Assembly: GCA_031265355.1 (NCBI GenBank)
Contig: JAISCT010000069.1
Coordinates: 29,162 to 93,161, forward strand
DNA length: 64,000 bases
Direction of reading: 5' to 3'
Source: Oscillospiraceae bacterium
GTDB lineage: Bacteria > Bacillota > Clostridia > Oscillospirales > UBA929
The translations under genes were made by a program, and so were the position numbers. Below, piece by piece: positions 51,097 through 59,584 of this stretch. Position 1 is the first letter of the stretch. The number at the start of each line of letters is the position of its first letter. Under the pieces are notes generated by a model. It worked only from the letters and a program-made list of their open reading frames with translations. It did no database searches and was not told where the DNA came from.

Positions 51097-53271
51097 TTCC
51101 TTTTCCTTGTTCTCCTGCCATTTCGCCAGCGCGGCCGCCAATGCGAAGTTGCCGCCGTCGGCGGGTTGCTGCCCGGCCAGGAATTTTTCCACCTCGCGTT
51201 TGCCGGCGCCCGTGTCGACGCGGCGTTTTTCGAAGTCAGCATACTTTTCACGGTACCCGCAGACACAGACAAAGATCCGCTTCTCCCCCTCCCCACGCAG
51301 TTCCAGTTTCTTGTGACAGTTGGGGCAGCGTGCGTTGGTTTGGATCGACAGACTCCGGCGGTAGCCGCACGCCCGGTCGGGGCAGACCAGCAGCTTTCCC
51401 TTCTTCCCATTTACGGCGAGCAGGAACTTCGAACACTCCGGGCACTTCTCTCGCGTCTGGTTGTCGTGGTGGTACACCGCGCTGCTCGCGATGACCTGGG
51501 AGACAAGGCGCGCGGTGTAGGACCGCATCTCCTCAAGAAAGGCGTCGCCGCGTGCCTGGCCCTGGCTGATCAGCATGAGCTGCTGCTCCCACCGGGCCGT
51601 CAGCTCGGCCGACTTTAGATCCGCCGGCACCAAGGATATGAGCTGGATGCCTTTGGACGTCGGCACCAGCTCCTTGCCGTGCCGCTCCATGTAAAACGAG
51701 GCAAACAACTTTTCGATGATGTCCGCGCGCGTGGCCGGCGTGCCGAGCCCGCTCGTGTTTTTCATGATGTCGCGCAGCGACCGGTTCTCCATCGGCGGGT
51801 TCTCCATGGCCGAAAGCAGCGTGGCCTCCGTGTAGCGGGCCGGCGGCTTGGTCTTGCCGGTCTCGATCGCACAGGAGAGTACGCGCAGCCTGTCTCCCTG
51901 GCGGATGACAGGAAGGTTCTGCGTGTCCTCCTCTTCCTCCTCCGGTTCGTCCGGCTCCGGCGCCTTCTCGTAGGCAGCCTTCCACCCAGGCGACTTGACG
52001 GTCTTTCCGCCGGCGGCAAAGCTCTCTTTTCCGATGGCGATGGTCAGCTTCGTCTCCTCGTACTCAAAAGGCTGTGAGAGCACCGCCAAAAACCGCCGCA
52101 CAACGAGATCGTAGACCCTGCGCTCCTCCGGCGACAGCGCCGCCAGATTGACCGGTTCCTCCGTGGGAATGATGGCGTGGTGATCCGTGACCTTCGAGGC
52201 ATCCACAAGATAACGCGTCGAGAGACGGCCGCGCAGCAGCGCGCCCGCGATCTCCCGGTAGGGTCCGACGGCGATACTCCGCAGCCGCTCCGGCAGTGTG
52301 GCCGCCACATCCGGCGTGATGTAGCGCGAGTCGGTGCGCGGGTATGTGAGCAGCTTGTGGCGCTCGTACAGCGCCTGCATGCAGGCGAGCGTCTCCTTGG
52401 CGGAGTAAGCGTAACGGCGATTGGCGTCCCGCTGCAGCTCCGTCAGATCGTAGGCGGCGGGCGGGGCCTTGCTCTTAAACTGCTTGGCCACCGTCGTCAC
52501 CACGGCGCTCTTCCCCTGGACGGCGGCCAGAATCGACTCGGCCGCCGTGCGGTCGAAGAGCCGGCTCTGCTGCTGCACCCCGACCCACCGGGCGGAAAAT
52601 CCCTCGAACTTCGCGCGGATCGTGTAAAATTCCCGCGGCTGAAAATTTCGGATCTCCTGCTCCCGTGCGACGATGAGCGCGAGCGTCGGCGTCTGCACCC
52701 GCCCGCCGGAGAGCTGCGCATTGTATTTGCACGTCAGCGCGCGCGTGACGTTGAGCCCGACCAGCCAGTCCGCCTCGGCGCGGGCCTGCGCCGAGAGATA
52801 AAGGTTGTCGTACGCACCGCCCGGCCGCAGGGAGGCAAATCCCTCCTTGACCGCCTTGACCGTCTGCGACGAGATCCACAGGCGTTTGAGCGGTTTCCGA
52901 CAGCCGGCTTTGAGCAAAATCCAGCGCGCCACCAATTCCCCCTCGCGGCCGGAGTCTGTGGCGATGACGATCTCGCCGATGTCGCCGCGCTTTAGCAGGG
53001 ACTGCACAACGCGAAACTGTTTTGAGGTCTCTTTGATCACGACGAGCTGCATCTTCTTCGGCAGCATGGGCAGCGACTCGAGGTTCCATGTCTTGTACTG
53101 CTCGCCGTAGGCCTCGGGATCGGCCAGCGTGACCAGATGGCCGAGCGCCCAGGTGACCACATATTGGGGACCCTCCAGGTAGCCCTCCCCGCCCTGGCGC
53201 GCGCCCAACACTTTGGCAATCTCACGCGCGACAGACGGTTTTTCCGCCAGGACCAATGCCTTACCCGGCAT
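51094..53271 (-). CDS. topB: DNA topoisomerase III
   Basis: 725 aa. TOPRIM (LVLAEKPSVAREIA, VIATDSGREGELVARW), active Tyr in LLTYPRTDSRYI (about 335), then HHAIIPTE, and two C-terminal zinc modules (CPECSKFL ... CPDRACGY and CPNCHKKL ... CVCGY). Type IA enzyme that decatenates single strands. AAAGGAGGGG before ATG 53271. Chromosomal, with no plasmid genes nearby. Confidence 0.96.
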   Translation of the reverse strand: MPGKALVLAEKPSVAREIAKVLGARQGGEGYLEGPQYVVTWALGHLVTLADPEAYGEQYKTWNLESLPMLPKKMQLVVIKETSKQFRVVQSLLKRGDIGEIVIATDSGREGELVARWILLKAGCRKPLKRLWISSQTVKAVKEGFASLRPGGAYDNLYLSAQARAEADWLVGLNVTRALTCKYNAQLSGGRVQTPTLALIVAREQEIRNFQPREFYTIRAKFEGFSARWVGVQQQSRLFDRTAAESILAAVQGKSAVVTTVAKQFKSKAPPAAYDLTELQRDANRRYAYSAKETLACMQALYERHKLLTYPRTDSRYITPDVAATLPERLRSIAVGPYREIAGALLRGRLSTRYLVDASKVTDHHAIIPTEEPVNLAALSPEERRVYDLVVRRFLAVLSQPFEYEETKLTIAIGKESFAAGGKTVKSPGWKAAYEKAPEPDEPEEEEEDTQNLPVIRQGDRLRVLSCAIETGKTKPPARYTEATLLSAMENPPMENRSLRDIMKNTSGLGTPATRADIIEKLFASFYMERHGKELVPTSKGIQLISLVPADLKSAELTARWEQQLMLISQGQARGDAFLEEMRSYTARLVSQVIASSAVYHHDNQTREKCPECSKFLLAVNGKKGKLLVCPDRACGYRRSLSIQTNARCPNCHKKLELRGEGEKRIFVCVCGYREKYADFEKRRVDTGAGKREVEKFLAGQQPADGGNFALAAALAKWQENKEKE

Positions 53272-53372
53272 CGGCGTCCCCTCCTTTCCCACAGGGGACC
53301 GGCGCGACGCCGGTCCCCCTCTTGTTTCAAATGAACTGCCGTATCCGTCGTACCCTCGGAGATCTGTGCCCG

Positions 53373-54293
53373 TCAGGGCAGCTTGTTGCCCGCCGCGAGA
53401 TAGATCTGGTACCACTCCTCGCGGGTCAGCGTCACATCCGCCGCGCGGACACAGTCTTGCAGCCGCTGGACGTTCATGGTGCCAATCACGGGCTGCATCC
53501 GCGCGGGGTGCCGGAGCAGCCAGGCGATGGCGATCGTCGTATTCGACACCCCGTAGGCACCGGCCAGCTCATCGATCCTGGCGTTCAGCGCCGGGTATTC
53601 GCCGCTGTCGAGGAATACGCCCGCGAAGGTGCCGTATTGGAACGGCGACCACGGCTGCACCGTGACGTCGTGCAGGCGGCAATAATCCAGCACCCCGCCG
53701 TCCCGGTCCACAGCGGCCTCGTCCAACGTGTTGACGAGGAGCCCCTGTGAGATCATGGTCGCAAACGCGACACTGAGCTGGAGCTGGTTCGCCACGATTG
53801 GCCGGGAGAGGAACTTTTGCAGCAACGCCATCTGCGTCGGGTTCTGATTGGAAACGCCGAGGTGGCGCACTTTTCCCGCGCCATGCAGCACCTCAAACGC
53901 TTCAGCCACCTCCTCGGGCTCGACCAGCGCGTCCGGACGGTGCAGCAGCAGCACATCCAGGTAGTCTGTTTTGAGGCGCTTTAGGCTCCCGTCCACAGAG
54001 CGCAGGATGTGTTCTTTGGAAAAGTCATACATGAGTCCCGGCACGATGCCGCACTTCGACTGCAGGATGAGCGTCTCCCGGACGCCGGGGCTCATTGAGA
54101 CGGCCTGCGCGAAGATCTCCTCGCAGACGCCGTTGCCGTAGATGTCGGCGTGGTCGAAGAAGTTGGCGCCGAGCTCCAGGGATGTCCGGACAAAGCGCTC
54201 CGCCTCAGACGGACTCAGTCCGTTGATGCGCATGCAGCCCACCGCGACCACAGGCACCTGCAGGTCCGACCGGCCCAGCTTGATGGTTTTCAT
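53373..54293 (-). CDS. Aldo/keto reductase (YdhF-like)
   Basis: 306 aa, TIM-barrel NADPH oxidoreductase. Catalytic Asp/Tyr in FFDHADIYGNG, Lys in LQSKCGIVPG, His in LLLHRPDALVEP, and a C-terminal coenzyme region VIGTMNVQRLQDC. Substrate unknown. AAGGAGG about 11 nt before the ATG. Confidence 0.92.
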   Translation of the reverse strand: MKTIKLGRSDLQVPVVAVGCMRINGLSPSEAERFVRTSLELGANFFDHADIYGNGVCEEIFAQAVSMSPGVRETLILQSKCGIVPGLMYDFSKEHILRSVDGSLKRLKTDYLDVLLLHRPDALVEPEEVAEAFEVLHGAGKVRHLGVSNQNPTQMALLQKFLSRPIVANQLQLSVAFATMISQGLLVNTLDEAAVDRDGGVLDYCRLHDVTVQPWSPFQYGTFAGVFLDSGEYPALNARIDELAGAYGVSNTTIAIAWLLRHPARMQPVIGTMNVQRLQDCVRAADVTLTREEWYQIYLAAGNKLP

Positions 54294-54353
54294 GGTGCTT
54301 AAGCCTCCTTGTATATTGTATATATTGTGAATGCGTTATCGTCAACCGGCGGC

Positions 54354-55280
54354 CTATTGGCCGGCCGTCCACAGGGGCGTCGGGTAGCGTCCGATCTCGT
54401 GCATCTCCGCCATCGCGTCAATTACGGCGTCCCGGTCCTCCCGATAGGTGACGCCGTACCAGGTCTCGCCGCTCTCAAGGACCCGGACGTCCGCCAGATC
54501 CCGCCGCAGGAGGCCGTCCACCTCGCGGGGCAGCAGATACTCGCACCCAAGCGGGTCCTCTGGCAGCCGACTGTCGAGAAAGGCCGGGAAATCGGCCGCC
54601 GCCGCGTCGAGAAAGCTTTCGTCGAACCCCCAAAAATTCATCGACACCAGCGTACTCGCCGGCAGATGGCGCCAGGCGCCACCCTCGAAGAAGCGCGCGC
54701 CGCCGGGTGTCTTCTCCAAGCCGGCGCGCTCCGTGACGCGCGCGAGAAAACCGTGCGCATCCGCTTCACAGACGCCGCGTGTGACGCGGCCGTAGTCGGT
54801 CAGTGTGTTTTCGATCCGGTAGCCCACCATACAGTAGTGGCGGCGGCCATCTCGCGGGCGGAACGCCGTCAGCCACTCGTGGACATGCCGGAAGGCTGCG
54901 GGGCCGTAGTAGTCGTCCGCGTTAATCACCGCAAAGGGGCCGCGCACCTGGCCGCGCACAGCCAGCACGGCGTGCGCCGTGCCCCACGGTTTCACACGCC
55001 CCGCCGGCACGGCATACCCCGTCGGCAGACTGTCCATATCCTGGTAAGCATAGGAGACGTCGGCATACTGCCCGATACGGGCGCCGGCGATCTCGGCGAA
55101 TGTCCGCTCCATCGCGCGGGTGATGATAAAAATGATTTTCTGAAATCCGGCGCGCACCGCGTCGTAGACGGAGTAATCGATGATCACCTCTCCGCGTGCG
55201 CCGACCGGTTCGACCTGTTTGAGGCCGCCATAGCGGCTGCCCATACCCGCCGCCATAACGATCAGCACCGGTGTTTCCAT
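54354..55280 (-). CDS. Sugar nucleotidyltransferase-like protein
   Basis: 308 aa. N-terminal VMAAGMGSRYGGLKQ is the nucleotide-binding GxGxR..K loop of NTP transferases; FAVINADDYYG holds the metal Asp. The C-terminal third (WGFDESFLDAAAADFPAFL, CEYLLPREVDGLL) matches a Firmicutes family of unassigned sugar-phosphate nucleotidyltransferases. GGGAG 8 nt before ATG 55280. Just upstream of the aldo/keto reductase gene (60 nt gap) on the same strand. Confidence 0.85.
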   Translation of the reverse strand: METPVLIVMAAGMGSRYGGLKQVEPVGARGEVIIDYSVYDAVRAGFQKIIFIITRAMERTFAEIAGARIGQYADVSYAYQDMDSLPTGYAVPAGRVKPWGTAHAVLAVRGQVRGPFAVINADDYYGPAAFRHVHEWLTAFRPRDGRRHYCMVGYRIENTLTDYGRVTRGVCEADAHGFLARVTERAGLEKTPGGARFFEGGAWRHLPASTLVSMNFWGFDESFLDAAAADFPAFLDSRLPEDPLGCEYLLPREVDGLLRRDLADVRVLESGETWYGVTYREDRDAVIDAMAEMHEIGRYPTPLWTAGQ

Positions 55281-55424
55281 GCTCCCAACTCCCATGTTTT
55301 TCTATGCGGGCGCCGCCCGTTCCGGCTCTCCCCCGCCCTCCATTTTTTCCGCACCGCAAAAAACGGGGCGCCGTCCCAATCCCCTTTCTGCGATATGTGG
55401 TAAATTATCTAATTAAAATCAGCA

Positions 55425-56630
55425 TCAGCCGAAAAATTTGTCATGGATGACTTGAACGGCCTGCTTGGCGTCGCGCGCGTCGATGAGGACAGACACTTTG
55501 ATCTCGCTGGTGGAGATCATCTGGATGTTGATGTTAGCCGCGGCCAGCGCCTCGAACATCTCGGCGGCCACGCCGGCATTGCCCACCATACCGGCGCCCA
55601 CAATCGAAACCTTGCTGATCGCGTCGCTGATCACCATGTCGGCGTAACCAATCACGTCGCGGTGCTCCTCCAGGATGGCGCGGGCCGCAGCCAGCATCTG
55701 TTTTTGCACGGTGAAACTGATGTCTTTGGTATCGCTACGACCGATGGACTGCAAGATGACGTCGACGTTGATCTTCTTGGCCGCCAGCAGCGAGAAGATC
55801 CGGAAAGCCTTGCCCGGCATGTCGTCCAAACCGACCAACGCGATGCGCGCCACGTTGTCGTCCCGCGTGACGCCGCTGACATTGAGCTGTTCCACTTTCA
55901 ATACCTCCTTGACTTGGGTGCCGGGCTGGCCGGTGAAGCTGGAGATGACCTCCAGCGGAACATGGTACCGCTTGGCCATCTCCACCGAGCGGTTGTGCAG
56001 CACGCGCGCGCCGAGGGAGGAGAGCTCCAGCATCTCGTCGTATGTGATCTCATCCAGCTTGCGCGCCTCGGGTACGGCCCGCGGATCTGTGGTGTATACA
56101 CCGTCCACATCCGTATAGATCTGGCACAGGTCGGCCTTCAGGGCGGCGGCGATGGCGACGGCGGTCGTGTCGGAACCGCCCCGGCCCAGGGTCGTCACAT
56201 CGTCGTAGCGATTGATACCCTGGAACCCGCACACGACCACGATGTTTTTCCGATCCAATTCCACACGCAGGCGCTCGCTCTCCACCTTTTTGATGCGGGC
56301 ATTGCCGTAGTTGCGGTCCGTCTTGAGGCCTACCTGCCAGCCTGTCAGAGAGACCACCGGGAGCCCCAGCGTCTCCATCGCCATCGCAAACAGCGCCACG
56401 GAGACCTGCTCCCCGGTGGACAGCAGCATGTCCATCTCACGGGGCGAAGGGCTCTTCGACACCTCCCGGGCTTTGGCAATCAGCTCGTCTGTGGTGTCGC
56501 CCTGCGCCGAGAGCACCACGACGACCTCATGCCCGGCCCGGTAGGTTTTCGCCACGATGCCGGCCACCCGCCGGATACACGCGGCGTCGGCCACCGAGGT
56601 GCCGCCAAACTTCTGCACAATCAAGGACAT
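55425..56630 (-). CDS. lysC: Aspartate kinase
   Basis: 401 aa. KFGGTSVAD substrate loop, VVLSAQGDTTDEL, GRGGSDTTAVAIA, DVDGVYTTDPR, and two C-terminal ACT domains (ALVGLDDMPGKAFRIFSLLA and VSIVGAGMVGNAGVAAEMFE) for feedback control. Entry to lysine/DAP, threonine and methionine. GGGGGAA before the ATG; 18 nt after hom. Confidence 0.97.
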   Translation of the reverse strand: MSLIVQKFGGTSVADAACIRRVAGIVAKTYRAGHEVVVVLSAQGDTTDELIAKAREVSKSPSPREMDMLLSTGEQVSVALFAMAMETLGLPVVSLTGWQVGLKTDRNYGNARIKKVESERLRVELDRKNIVVVCGFQGINRYDDVTTLGRGGSDTTAVAIAAALKADLCQIYTDVDGVYTTDPRAVPEARKLDEITYDEMLELSSLGARVLHNRSVEMAKRYHVPLEVISSFTGQPGTQVKEVLKVEQLNVSGVTRDDNVARIALVGLDDMPGKAFRIFSLLAAKKINVDVILQSIGRSDTKDISFTVQKQMLAAARAILEEHRDVIGYADMVISDAISKVSIVGAGMVGNAGVAAEMFEALAAANINIQMISTSEIKVSVLIDARDAKQAVQVIHDKFFG

Positions 56631-56648
56631 CCGGGATTCCCCCTTTTT

Positions 56649-57797
56649 TTACAGTATTCGCATGCAGCCGGCCGGGGGGTGGGGCAGCGTCGCCTCCCAG
56701 ACCGTCCGCTCGGCGCGCGTCATGGGCTCGGTAATGGCGCCGCCGGCCTCGTCCAGCCGCACATACCAGGCTGTCCGCAAATCCTCGTCTGTCAGCGGCG
56801 TCCGGGAGACGGCGGGCTGCCAGCCGACCCATTTGCGTGCGCTCATGTGCTTGACAGAGTCGATGATATCGGCCACCACCGCGGACGCGGTGGGCAGCGC
56901 GCCCGCCCCTCGGCCGTAAAACATGACCTCGCCGATGGCGTCGCCCTCCATCCAGATGCCGTTAAACACGTCGTGCACGCCGGCCAGCGGATGTTCGTCC
57001 CGCACAAAGTGAGGCGCCACGTAAAGGCAGGCGAGACCGCCGTCCGGGCCGGGCAGCGCCCGGCCGAGCAGTTTGATCTGGCAGCCGTGCGCGTGGGCAA
57101 AGCTCACGTCCGCCCGTGTGATGCCGGCGATGCCTTCGGTGGCCACCTGCTCCGGATACACATGCCGGCCGAAGGCAAGGGAGGCCAGGATGCAGATCTT
57201 GCGGCAGGTGTCTTTGCCGTGGATATCGTCCGACGGATCCGCCTCCGCGTACCCCAGCGACTGAGCCCCAGCCAACGCCTCCTCAAAAGAGACGCCGGCG
57301 CGGATCATCTGGGTGAGCACATAGTTGGTCGTGCCATTTAATATGCCGGTGATCTCGCGGATATGATTGGCTGCCAGGCACTGCGAGAGTGGGCGCAGCA
57401 CTGGGATGCCGCCCCCTACGCTGCCCTCGAAGAGATAGTTTAAGTTGCGCGCCGCCGCGATCGACTGCAACTCGGCTCCGTGTTCGGCCACGAGCTCCTT
57501 GTTGGTGGTGACCACATGTTTGCCGGCCAGCAGCGCCCGGCGGGTGAACGTCAGCGCGGCGCCGACGCCGCCGATACACTCCACCACCACCTGAACTTCC
57601 GGATCGTTCTCGATGATCGCGAAATCCTGCACCAAGAACCCGGCGTACGGCGAATCCGGGAAGGCGCGGATGTCTAAAATGTATTTCAGTGTCACCGCCT
57701 GCCCGGCTTTCTCTGCGACGCGCCCGGCGTTTTGCTCAAGCAACCCGACAACCCCGGCGCCCACGACGCCAAACCCCAAAACCGCAACCCCTGCCAT
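56649..57797 (-). CDS. hom: Homoserine dehydrogenase, short form with truncated ACT
   Basis: 382 aa. Rossmann start VAVLGFGVVGAGVV, VVECIGG, HVVTTNKELVAEHG, catalytic region GILNGTTNYVLTQMI, SLGYAEADPSDDIHGKD and KICILASLAFG. The usual ACT domain starts with TAWYVRL, but here only about 38 residues follow (DEAGGAITEPMTRAERTVW..), so the threonine-sensing domain is truncated. Forms an operon with lysC. AGGGAG 11 nt before ATG 57797. Confidence 0.95.
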   Translation of the reverse strand: MAGVAVLGFGVVGAGVVGLLEQNAGRVAEKAGQAVTLKYILDIRAFPDSPYAGFLVQDFAIIENDPEVQVVVECIGGVGAALTFTRRALLAGKHVVTTNKELVAEHGAELQSIAAARNLNYLFEGSVGGGIPVLRPLSQCLAANHIREITGILNGTTNYVLTQMIRAGVSFEEALAGAQSLGYAEADPSDDIHGKDTCRKICILASLAFGRHVYPEQVATEGIAGITRADVSFAHAHGCQIKLLGRALPGPDGGLACLYVAPHFVRDEHPLAGVHDVFNGIWMEGDAIGEVMFYGRGAGALPTASAVVADIIDSVKHMSARKWVGWQPAVSRTPLTDEDLRTAWYVRLDEAGGAITEPMTRAERTVWEATLPHPPAGCMRIL

Positions 57798-57857
57798 AGC
57801 GTTCCGTCTCCCTTCGCGCGACGGCGGCACCCCCGCCGTCCATACAAAAGCGCTCAT

Positions 57858-58066
57858 ATTTTAACATAAACGGCGGGGGTTTGACAAGTGGGCGCCTCTA
57901 ATAACTCCCGCCGGATGCGGCGCGGGGCGGGAGAAAGGGGCGGATACCGCCGCCGCAGCCGGGCGCGGGCTATTTTTGGGGGCCGGCCATCCCTTCTGTC
58001 GCAAGGATTACAAGGTTTTTAAAAAAAGCGGCGCGAAAAAAGTCAAAATTTTTTCGCAAAAAGGTG
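57858..58066. other. Spacer between hom and the c-di-GMP riboswitch unit
   Basis: Contains a GC hairpin (CTCCCGCC ... GGCGGGAG, about 57906-57934) and a run of A/T-rich sequence near 58018-58060. No gene. Confidence 0.4.
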
Positions 58067-58095
58067 TTGACAAATCGCGCCAATGCCGTTATACT
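58067..58095 (+). promoter_or_regulatory. Predicted strong sigma-A promoter of the transglutaminase-like gene
   Basis: Perfect TTGACA (58067-58072), 17 nt, TATACT (58090-58095). It transcribes the riboswitch and the gene at 58334. Confidence 0.9.
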
Positions 58096-58114
58096 AAAAC
58101 CGTAAAGTGAATCG

Positions 58115-58216
58115 AGTCTCATCGAAAAGGCAAAGCTGTCGAAAGGCAGTGACGCAAAACTATAGGGCCTGATGCTTCCGGTCTTGTGCCGGGGGGAAAT
58201 GGTAGCCAGTTGCCGA
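58115..58216 (+). promoter_or_regulatory. Cyclic di-GMP-I (GEMM-I) riboswitch
   Basis: The conserved order of class I aptamers is visible: GGCAAAG (58129), a stem capped by a GAAA tetraloop (58135-58150), GACGCAAAACT (58151), a GGCCT and second helix, the tetraloop receptor region and GGTAGCCAGTTGCCG (58201-58215). Downstream a hairpin GAAAGAG/CTCTTTC and a T-run (58266-58273) may be the expression platform. By family knowledge it controls the next gene in response to c-di-GMP; direction (on or off) is not decidable by eye. Confidence 0.88.
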
Positions 58217-58333
58217 AAGAGAAATAGAGGAACACTCTTTCTTGCCGGCACGGGTAGGAAAAGGTGTTTTTTTGTTTTTCTTCCATGCCTTTCGGAAAAC
58301 TTGTTACACGGACAAACCCGAGAGGAGAGATCT

Positions 58334-59257
58334 ATGAAACGCGCAGTTATGTTTTTTGTCTTGCTGGCATTGCTCATCCCCTTCGCCAGCCTGTCCGCCC
58401 CCTCCGTCCTCGCGGCGGAAGCCAATGGAAGCGGAACTGCATCCCAGATCCTCAAAGGAAGCAAATCCGAGATCGACGCCACCAACAAGAACGACGGCTA
58501 TGTCAAGGTCCGCTATCTAAATGAGACCTCCAAGAAGATCAAAGTCAGAATCAACAAGCTGGACGCGAGCGGCCGGGAAGGCACCGAGTACACCTATGAT
58601 CTGTCCGGCAAAGGGGTGGCGGAGACATTCTCCTTCCAGAGCGGAAACGGAAAATACCGGATCAAAGTCTTGGAAAACATTGAGGGCACCAAGTATTCCG
58701 TGGCCCAGACCGAGACGGTGGACGTCTCTCTGAAAGACGAATACGCGCCGTTCCTCATTCCCATCCAACACATCAACTACCAGAGCACTTCCAAGGCTGT
58801 CCTCAAAGCGAAGGAACTGACCAAAGACGCCAAGACGGAGCTCGAAAAGGTACAGCTTATCTACCGCTTCATCGTCAACCACATTGTCTATGACAAGCAA
58901 AAGGCCCAGCTGGTTATCGACGGCAAGCTGAGTGGATATATCCCCTCCGTCGACACCGTACTGGCCGACAGAAAGGGCATCTGTTTCGACTACTCCTCGC
59001 TGATGGGCGCTATGCTCCGCAGTCTGAATATTCCGACCAAGCTGATTATGGGGTACGTAGCCCCCAACAACGCCTACCACGCCTGGAATGAGGTCTATAT
59101 CAAAGGCGAGGGCTGGATCAAGATCAATAGCTCCATCTATTTCGACGGAGAGAACTGGTCCCGGATGGATTCCACCTTCGCCGCCGGCAACAAGAGCGGC
59201 AAGCAGACTGAATTCATCGGCAACGGCAAAAATTATTCGAAAAAGTACGAGTACTGA
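58334..59257 (+). CDS. Secreted transglutaminase-like domain protein under c-di-GMP riboswitch control
   Basis: 307 aa. Signal peptide (about 1-28, SAPSVLAAEA), an N-terminal beta domain (KVRYLNETSKKIKVRI ... YRIKVLENIEGTKYSV) and a transglutaminase-like core with Cys in RKGICFDYSSLMG, His in AYHAWNEVY and Asp in SRMDSTF. Such secreted papain-like proteins may cleave or cross-link peptides, possibly cell wall or adhesion proteins. AGGAGAG 6 nt before the ATG. Confidence 0.88.
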   Translation: MKRAVMFFVLLALLIPFASLSAPSVLAAEANGSGTASQILKGSKSEIDATNKNDGYVKVRYLNETSKKIKVRINKLDASGREGTEYTYDLSGKGVAETFSFQSGNGKYRIKVLENIEGTKYSVAQTETVDVSLKDEYAPFLIPIQHINYQSTSKAVLKAKELTKDAKTELEKVQLIYRFIVNHIVYDKQKAQLVIDGKLSGYIPSVDTVLADRKGICFDYSSLMGAMLRSLNIPTKLIMGYVAPNNAYHAWNEVYIKGEGWIKINSSIYFDGENWSRMDSTFAAGNKSGKQTEFIGNGKNYSKKYEY

Positions 59258-59293
59258 TCCCGGGTATCAGGGAGATCCTCCCTTTACCATATA

Positions 59294-59398
59294 CCCTTTC
59301 TCTTCCTTCTTCTTTTCTTTTTCTTCTTCTTTCTTCTTCTTCTCTTTTTCCTTTCTTCTTCTTTTCTTTTTCTTCTTCTTTCTCTTCTTCTCTTTTTC
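59294..59398 (+). repeat. 105-nt uninterrupted pyrimidine tract with 49-nt tandem duplication
   Basis: Only C and T on the plus strand from 59294 to 59398, extending with few interruptions to about 59425. Two units offset by 49 nt (from 59306 and 59355) are nearly identical. It lies between the stop of the transglutaminase-like gene and its terminator. Confidence 0.95.
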
Positions 59399-59443
59399 GC
59401 TTTTCTCTATTCTTTTTCTTTATCTTATACCCATCTTCTGACA

Positions 59444-59486
59444 GGGCAAAGGGCACGGGGGACCGTGTCCTTTGCCCCCTTTTTTG
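59444..59486 (+). terminator. Intrinsic terminator after the transglutaminase-like gene
   Basis: 15-bp stem GGGCAAAGGGCACGG / CCGTGTCCTTTGCCC (one G-U), 4-nt loop, followed by CCTTTTTT. Confidence 0.9.
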
Positions 59487-59584
59487 GGTGCGCGGGGGTC
59501 CGCCCCATTGTGAGAGGCACCCTAGCATGCTATAATGAGGTCATCGACGCGCATGTTCGCATCGCGCAAAGGAGGGTTACGCCC

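Noticed and set aside
51094..53271. Plasmid or integrative element suggested by topB
   Set aside because: Topoisomerase III occurs often on elements, but no relaxase, integrase, T4SS or replication gene is near, and neighbours are chromosomal.
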